NCBI GenBank assembly: GCA_025455895.1
Contig: JALOLQ010000191.1
Location: 1-10,414, forward strand
DNA: 10,414 nt
Source of the DNA: Solirubrobacteraceae bacterium
GTDB lineage: Bacteria > Actinomycetota > Thermoleophilia > Solirubrobacterales > Solirubrobacteraceae
Reading direction: 5' to 3'
Positions 7,839 to 10,414 of the stretch are shown here, in pieces (position 1 is the stretch's first letter; each line of letters opens with the position of its first letter). Below the pieces are notes generated by a model that had not been told where the DNA came from, did no database searches, and worked only from the letters and a program-made list of their open reading frames with translations. The position numbers and the translations under genes were made by a program.

Positions 7839-8648
7839 ATGTCCCACGCCCGGAGACTCTCGGTGCCGCTGCTCGCGGCCGTCCTGCTGCTCGTGCCGGC
7901 CGGCGCCGCCCCGGCGACGACCGGCGTGACGCTGCAGGCCACCGCGGCCGCCAAGCGCGCGCCGCTGCTGGCCAAGCTCGAGTCCTGCAGCACGGCGAAC
8001 GGGTCCCGTGCCGCCACCTTCAAGGGCGTGATGCCCGCCGTGCGCAAGTTCCGCGGGCGCATGGAGATGCGCTTCGAGCTCTTCCAGCGCCCGCTCCCCG
8101 ACGGCCGCTGGTCCCAGATCAGCGGGGTCGACAGCTTCGACGAGTGGGACCTCTCCGACCCGGGGATCTCGAGCTTCATCGTCAAGAAGAAGGTCCTCTC
8201 GCTGCCGGCCGGCGCGGCCTACCGGGCGCGCATCGGCTACCGCTGGCGCGACGCCGGCGGGAAGATCCGCCGCACGCTGACGAAGCTCACCGCCGGCTGC
8301 GTGCAGCCCGGGACGCTCCCGGACCTCGTGCTGCTCGATCCCTCGATCACCCCCGCCGACCGCGGCGACGCGGTCGTCTACCGGGTCAAGGTGCGCAACC
8401 TCGGCCCCGGCTCGACCGGGCGGCCGTTCGCCGTCGCGCTCACGGTCAACGAGACCACGCAGCCCGCGCAGGTCGTCGGGCCGCTGGCCCCGGGCGCGCG
8501 CGCCGAGGTGACGTTCATCGCGCCGCGCTGCACCCCCGGCTCACGCGTGCGGTTCGTCGTCGACGCCGCCGGCCAGGTCGAGGAGTCCGACGAGCAGGCC
8601 AACGTGCTCGAGCGCACCTGCCGCGCGGCCGTCCAGGCCGGCACCTGA
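7839..8648 (+). CDS. Secreted two-domain protein with C-terminal CARDB-like domain
   Basis: This 269-residue protein has a signal peptide (RRLSVPLLAAVLLLVPAGAA, likely cut near residues 24-26). A beta-rich domain (about 48-156) is bracketed by Cys50 and Cys154. The C-terminal Ig-like domain (about 160-262) looks like the CARDB type: LPDLVLLDPSI, YRVKVRNLGPGSTG, FAVALTVN, VGPLAPGARAEVTF, VDAAGQVEESDEQANV. It carries Cys231 and Cys261. The spacing suggests one disulfide per domain outside the cell. CARDB domains generally serve adhesion or scaffolding, and I see no catalytic motif. ATG at 7839 is preferred because it starts the signal peptide, and AGGAG lies just upstream, unusually close at 3 nt. 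In-frame TTG at 7773 would add residues encoded across the terminator and is unlikely. It has no visible link to its neighbours. Confidence 0.82.
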   Translation: MSHARRLSVPLLAAVLLLVPAGAAPATTGVTLQATAAAKRAPLLAKLESCSTANGSRAATFKGVMPAVRKFRGRMEMRFELFQRPLPDGRWSQISGVDSFDEWDLSDPGISSFIVKKKVLSLPAGAAYRARIGYRWRDAGGKIRRTLTKLTAGCVQPGTLPDLVLLDPSITPADRGDAVVYRVKVRNLGPGSTGRPFAVALTVNETTQPAQVVGPLAPGARAEVTFIAPRCTPGSRVRFVVDAAGQVEESDEQANVLERTCRAAVQAGT

Positions 8649-8665
8649 CGGCCGGCGTCCCCGGC

Positions 8666-8671
8666 TAGACT
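8666..8671 (+). promoter_or_regulatory. -10 box TAGACT of rpmE
   Basis: TAGACT lies 10 nt before the rpmE ATG in the 33-nt gap after the CARDB gene. No Shine-Dalgarno sequence is present (TCGGAACG precedes the ATG), so a near-leaderless transcript is likely, as for the divergent promoters at the left of the window. Confidence 0.5.
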
Positions 8672-8681
8672 GCTCGGAACG

Positions 8682-8903
8682 ATGAAGACCGATATCCATC
8701 CCGAGTACGTCGAGTCCCACGTGCGCTGCACGTGCGGCAACGAGTTCACGACGCGCTCCACGGCGCCCGAGATCCACGTCGAGATCTGCGCGAACTGCCA
8801 CCCGTTCTACACGGGCAAGCAGAAGCTCGTGGACACCGGCGGCCGCGTCGAGCGCTTCCGCCGCCGCGCCGCGCGCCGCTCCGGCGCGACCGAGAAGCGC
8901 TAG
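8682..8903 (+). CDS. rpmE: 50S ribosomal protein L31, zinc-binding type
   Basis: This 73-residue protein is a clear bacterial L31, a component of the large ribosomal subunit at the central protuberance that helps bridge to the small subunit. It starts MKTDIHPEY and contains NCHPFYTGKQKLVDTGGRVERF. The zinc ligands Cys16-x-Cys18 and Cys36-x2-Cys39 are all present, so this is the zinc-containing (C+) paralogue rather than the zinc-free one made under zinc starvation. The tail is strongly basic (RRRAARRSGATEKR) and somewhat longer than in E. coli. DUF1385 and prfA follow, an arrangement common in Gram-positive-type genomes. Confidence 0.97.
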   Translation: MKTDIHPEYVESHVRCTCGNEFTTRSTAPEIHVEICANCHPFYTGKQKLVDTGGRVERFRRRAARRSGATEKR

Positions 8904-8916
8904 GTCAGCGCCCGCC

Positions 8917-9960
8917 GTGGCGACCGCCGAGCGCCCGCCCGCGCCGGAGGGCGTCCCGGCCCCCGCCTTCGACGCGGAGCCGGGTGCGTGGGTCGCCACG
9001 CGCGACGCCCCGGTCGGCGGCCAGGCCGTCCTCGAGGGCGTGATGATGCGCGGCCCGGGCAGCTGGGCCGTCGCCTGCCGGCGGCCGGCGGCCGATCAGA
9101 TGGACCCCAAGGGCGAGCGGATCGACCTCAGCGACCCGCCGCGCGGGGAGATCACCGTCGAGGCGCACGACGTCACCTCGATCCTCACCCGGCACCGCCT
9201 GCTGCGCCTGCCGATCGTCCGCGGCGTGTTCGCGCTCGGCGAGTCGCTCGTCATCGGCTTCAAGGCGCTGGGCATCTCCGCCAACGCGCAGATGCCCGAA
9301 GAGGAGGAGGACCTCCCCGGCTGGATGTGGGTCGGCACGATCATCCTCTCGCTCGTGCTCGCGGTCGGGCTGTTCTTCGTCGTCCCGGTCACGCTCACGA
9401 ACCTCATCAAGGACCAGCTCGGCTCGGCGGTGCTCTTCTGGCTCGTCGAGGGCCTCCTGCGCACGGCGATCTTCCTCGCGTACCTCGTGATCATCTCGCG
9501 CCTGCGCGACCTGCGGCGCGTGTTCGAGTACCACGGCGCCGAGCACAAGACGATCTCCTGCTACGAGGCGGGTCTCGAGCTGACGCCCGAGAACGCCCAG
9601 CGCTTCTCGCGGCTGCACCCGCGCTGCGGGACGAGCTTCCTGCTGCTGGTGATGATCGTCGCGATCTTCGTCTTCTCGCCGCTGGGGCTGCTGCCCTGGT
9701 GGGCGCTGGTCCTGAGCCGCATCGTCGGCGTCCCGCTGATCGCCGGGATCTCGTTCGAGCTCATCAAGCTCGCCGGCAAGCATCGGCGCCGGGCCTGGGT
9801 GCGCGCGCTGATGTGGCCGGGCCTGAAGCTCCAGCTGCTGACCACCCGCGAGCCGGACCACACCCAGCTCGCCGTGGCGATCGCCGCGCTCGGCGCGGTG
9901 CTCGAGCGCTCGGAGGACCTCGGCGCCGAGCAGCTCACCGGCGTCGAGATCGCGGCCTGA
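8917..9960 (+). CDS. DUF1385 (YqhQ-like) membrane protein
   Basis: This 347-residue protein belongs to the DUF1385 family, of which Bacillus subtilis YqhQ is a member. The family signature opens with PVGGQAVLEGVMMRGP (about residues 32-47) and includes RLPIVRGVFALGESLVIG. Membrane spans lie at about 136-160, 169-192, 240-256 and 260-285. Between the second and third is the invariant-looking segment YHGAEHKT (His206, Glu209, His210), then HPRCGTSF (His234, Cys237). These residues could bind a metal, but the biochemical role is not known to me. An acidic PEEEED stretch precedes the first span. The GTG start at 8917, 13 nt after rpmE, gives a low-complexity Pro/Ala N-terminal tail. The family signature begins only near residue 32, so a later start is not excluded. 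The gene sits between rpmE and prfA, its common location. Confidence 0.92.
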   Translation: MATAERPPAPEGVPAPAFDAEPGAWVATRDAPVGGQAVLEGVMMRGPGSWAVACRRPAADQMDPKGERIDLSDPPRGEITVEAHDVTSILTRHRLLRLPIVRGVFALGESLVIGFKALGISANAQMPEEEEDLPGWMWVGTIILSLVLAVGLFFVVPVTLTNLIKDQLGSAVLFWLVEGLLRTAIFLAYLVIISRLRDLRRVFEYHGAEHKTISCYEAGLELTPENAQRFSRLHPRCGTSFLLLVMIVAIFVFSPLGLLPWWALVLSRIVGVPLIAGISFELIKLAGKHRRRAWVRALMWPGLKLQLLTTREPDHTQLAVAIAALGAVLERSEDLGAEQLTGVEIAA

Positions 9961-9978
9961 GGGCCGGCCGGTCGCCGG

Positions 9979-9984
9979 TACCCT
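9979..9984 (+). promoter_or_regulatory. -10 box TACCCT of prfA (leaderless)
   Basis: TACCCT ends 7 nt before the prfA ATG in the 31-nt gap after DUF1385. The spacing matches a transcript starting at the ATG, and no Shine-Dalgarno sequence is visible (CGATTCG precedes the ATG). prfA may therefore be transcribed separately as well as with its upstream neighbours. Confidence 0.45.
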
Positions 9985-9991
9985 CGATTCG

Positions 9992-10414
9992 ATGATCGAG
10001 TCCCTGGTCGACCAGATCGAGGCGCGCTTCGCCGACGTGTCGGCGCAGATCGTCGATCCCGCGGTGATCGGGGACCGCAACCGCTACGCGGAGGCCGGCC
10101 GCGAGTACCGCCGGCTCGAGCCGGCGGCGAAGCTCGCCGAGGAGTGGCGCCGCGCGACCGACGACGCGGCCGGCGCCCAGGAGATGCTCGACGAGGGCGA
10201 GGACGACCCCGAGATCCGCGACCTGCTGGCCACGGCCCGGGCGCGGATCGAGGAGCTCGAGGAGGCGATCCGGCTCGCGATGGTCGAGACCGATCCCAAC
10301 GACGAGAAGAACGTCATCGTCGAGATCCAGGGCGGGGCGGGCGGCGAGGAGGCGGGCCTGTGGGCCGGCGACCTCTACCGGATGCTCACGAAGTACGCCG
10401 AGCGGCGCGGCTTC
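9992..10414 (+). CDS. prfA: Peptide chain release factor 1 (N-terminal part, truncated by window end)
   Basis: The first 141 codons of release factor 1 are present; the frame is still open at the right edge. RF1 recognises UAA and UAG stop codons and triggers peptide release. The visible part is the helical N-terminal domain, rich in Glu, Arg and Ala (about residues 1-100). It leads into the PCRF segment NVIVEIQGGAGGEEAGLWAGDLYRML (from about residue 107), which is diagnostic of class I bacterial release factors. The PxT stop-recognition and GGQ catalytic motifs would lie beyond the window, so assignment as RF1 rather than RF2 rests on the N-terminal sequence and on the rpmE-DUF1385 context. 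Confidence 0.93.
   Translation, partial: MIESLVDQIEARFADVSAQIVDPAVIGDRNRYAEAGREYRRLEPAAKLAEEWRRATDDAAGAQEMLDEGEDDPEIRDLLATARARIEELEEAIRLAMVETDPNDEKNVIVEIQGGAGGEEAGLWAGDLYRMLTKYAERRGF

Noticed and set aside
8645..8660. CTGACGGCCGGCGTCC before rpmE as a third copy of the operator-like dyad.
   Set aside because: The half-sites are spaced by 5 instead of 4 bases, the right half lacks the final A, and the sequence includes the stop codon of the CARDB gene. Chance similarity in GC-rich DNA is likely.
6264..8668. A very long forward open frame continuing from the ETF-QO start codon to 8668.
   Set aside because: After residue 44 the translation is Arg/Pro/Gly/Ala-rich with no family resemblance, while other frames in the same DNA encode clear ETF-QO and CARDB sequences. 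It is a GC-rich shadow frame after the break.
4296..10080. Long minus-strand open frames opposite etfBA, ETF-QO and DUF1385.
   Set aside because: They are Arg/Asp/Val/Leu-rich mirror images of high-GC genes, with no motifs and no plausible starts.

Overview
The window is very GC-rich, densely packed DNA with an actinobacterial character. The closest impression is Thermoleophilia (Solirubrobacterales-like), although no taxonomic marker here proves it. The clues are near-universal GC-ending codons, TANNNT -10 boxes lying 7-10 nt from start codons (leaderless or near-leaderless transcripts), a B12 mutase split into separate large and small subunits, and the order rpmE - DUF1385 (YqhQ-like) - prfA.

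Region 1 (1-1605, minus strand): a short single-pass membrane-anchored protein of unknown family is followed after 4 nt by a polytopic membrane protein that runs off the left edge. The second gene resembles the N-terminal part of a GT-C-type glycosyltransferase. Region 2 (1606-1701) is a divergent promoter region with back-to-back -10 boxes and two dyads.

Region 3 (1702-4232): a coenzyme-B12-dependent acyl-CoA mutase large subunit, a small secreted cupredoxin, a strong hairpin terminator, and the separate B12-binding mutase subunit. The active-site pair Phe81/Gln199 matches isobutyryl-CoA mutase rather than methylmalonyl-CoA mutase. The large-subunit gene is broken near 3084 by an out-of-frame gap that also removes about 18-20 expected residues. 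Both mutase subunit genes are preceded by a closely similar 16-bp TGACG...CGTCA dyad.

Region 4 (4250-7821): etfB, etfA and ETF:quinone oxidoreductase form a tight operon ending in a hairpin terminator. The oxidoreductase gene is also broken: an out-of-frame gap near 6263 removes most of its N-terminal FAD-binding fold. It also lacks one of the expected [4Fe-4S] cysteines. A mutase interconverting isobutyryl- and n-butyryl-CoA next to ETF and ETF-QO makes sense as a branched-chain or short-chain acyl-CoA oxidation module, with electrons passing from acyl-CoA dehydrogenases to ETF, ETF-QO and then quinone.

Region 5 (7839-10414): a secreted CARDB-type protein, then ribosomal protein L31, a DUF1385 membrane protein, and the first 141 codons of peptide chain release factor 1, which runs off the right edge.

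No stretch longer than about 170 nt lacks a gene. I saw no tRNA, rRNA, CRISPR array or insertion sequence. The most useful observations are the mutase specificity, the paired operator-like dyads, and the two out-of-frame internal gaps, which could be real decay or consensus/assembly errors.
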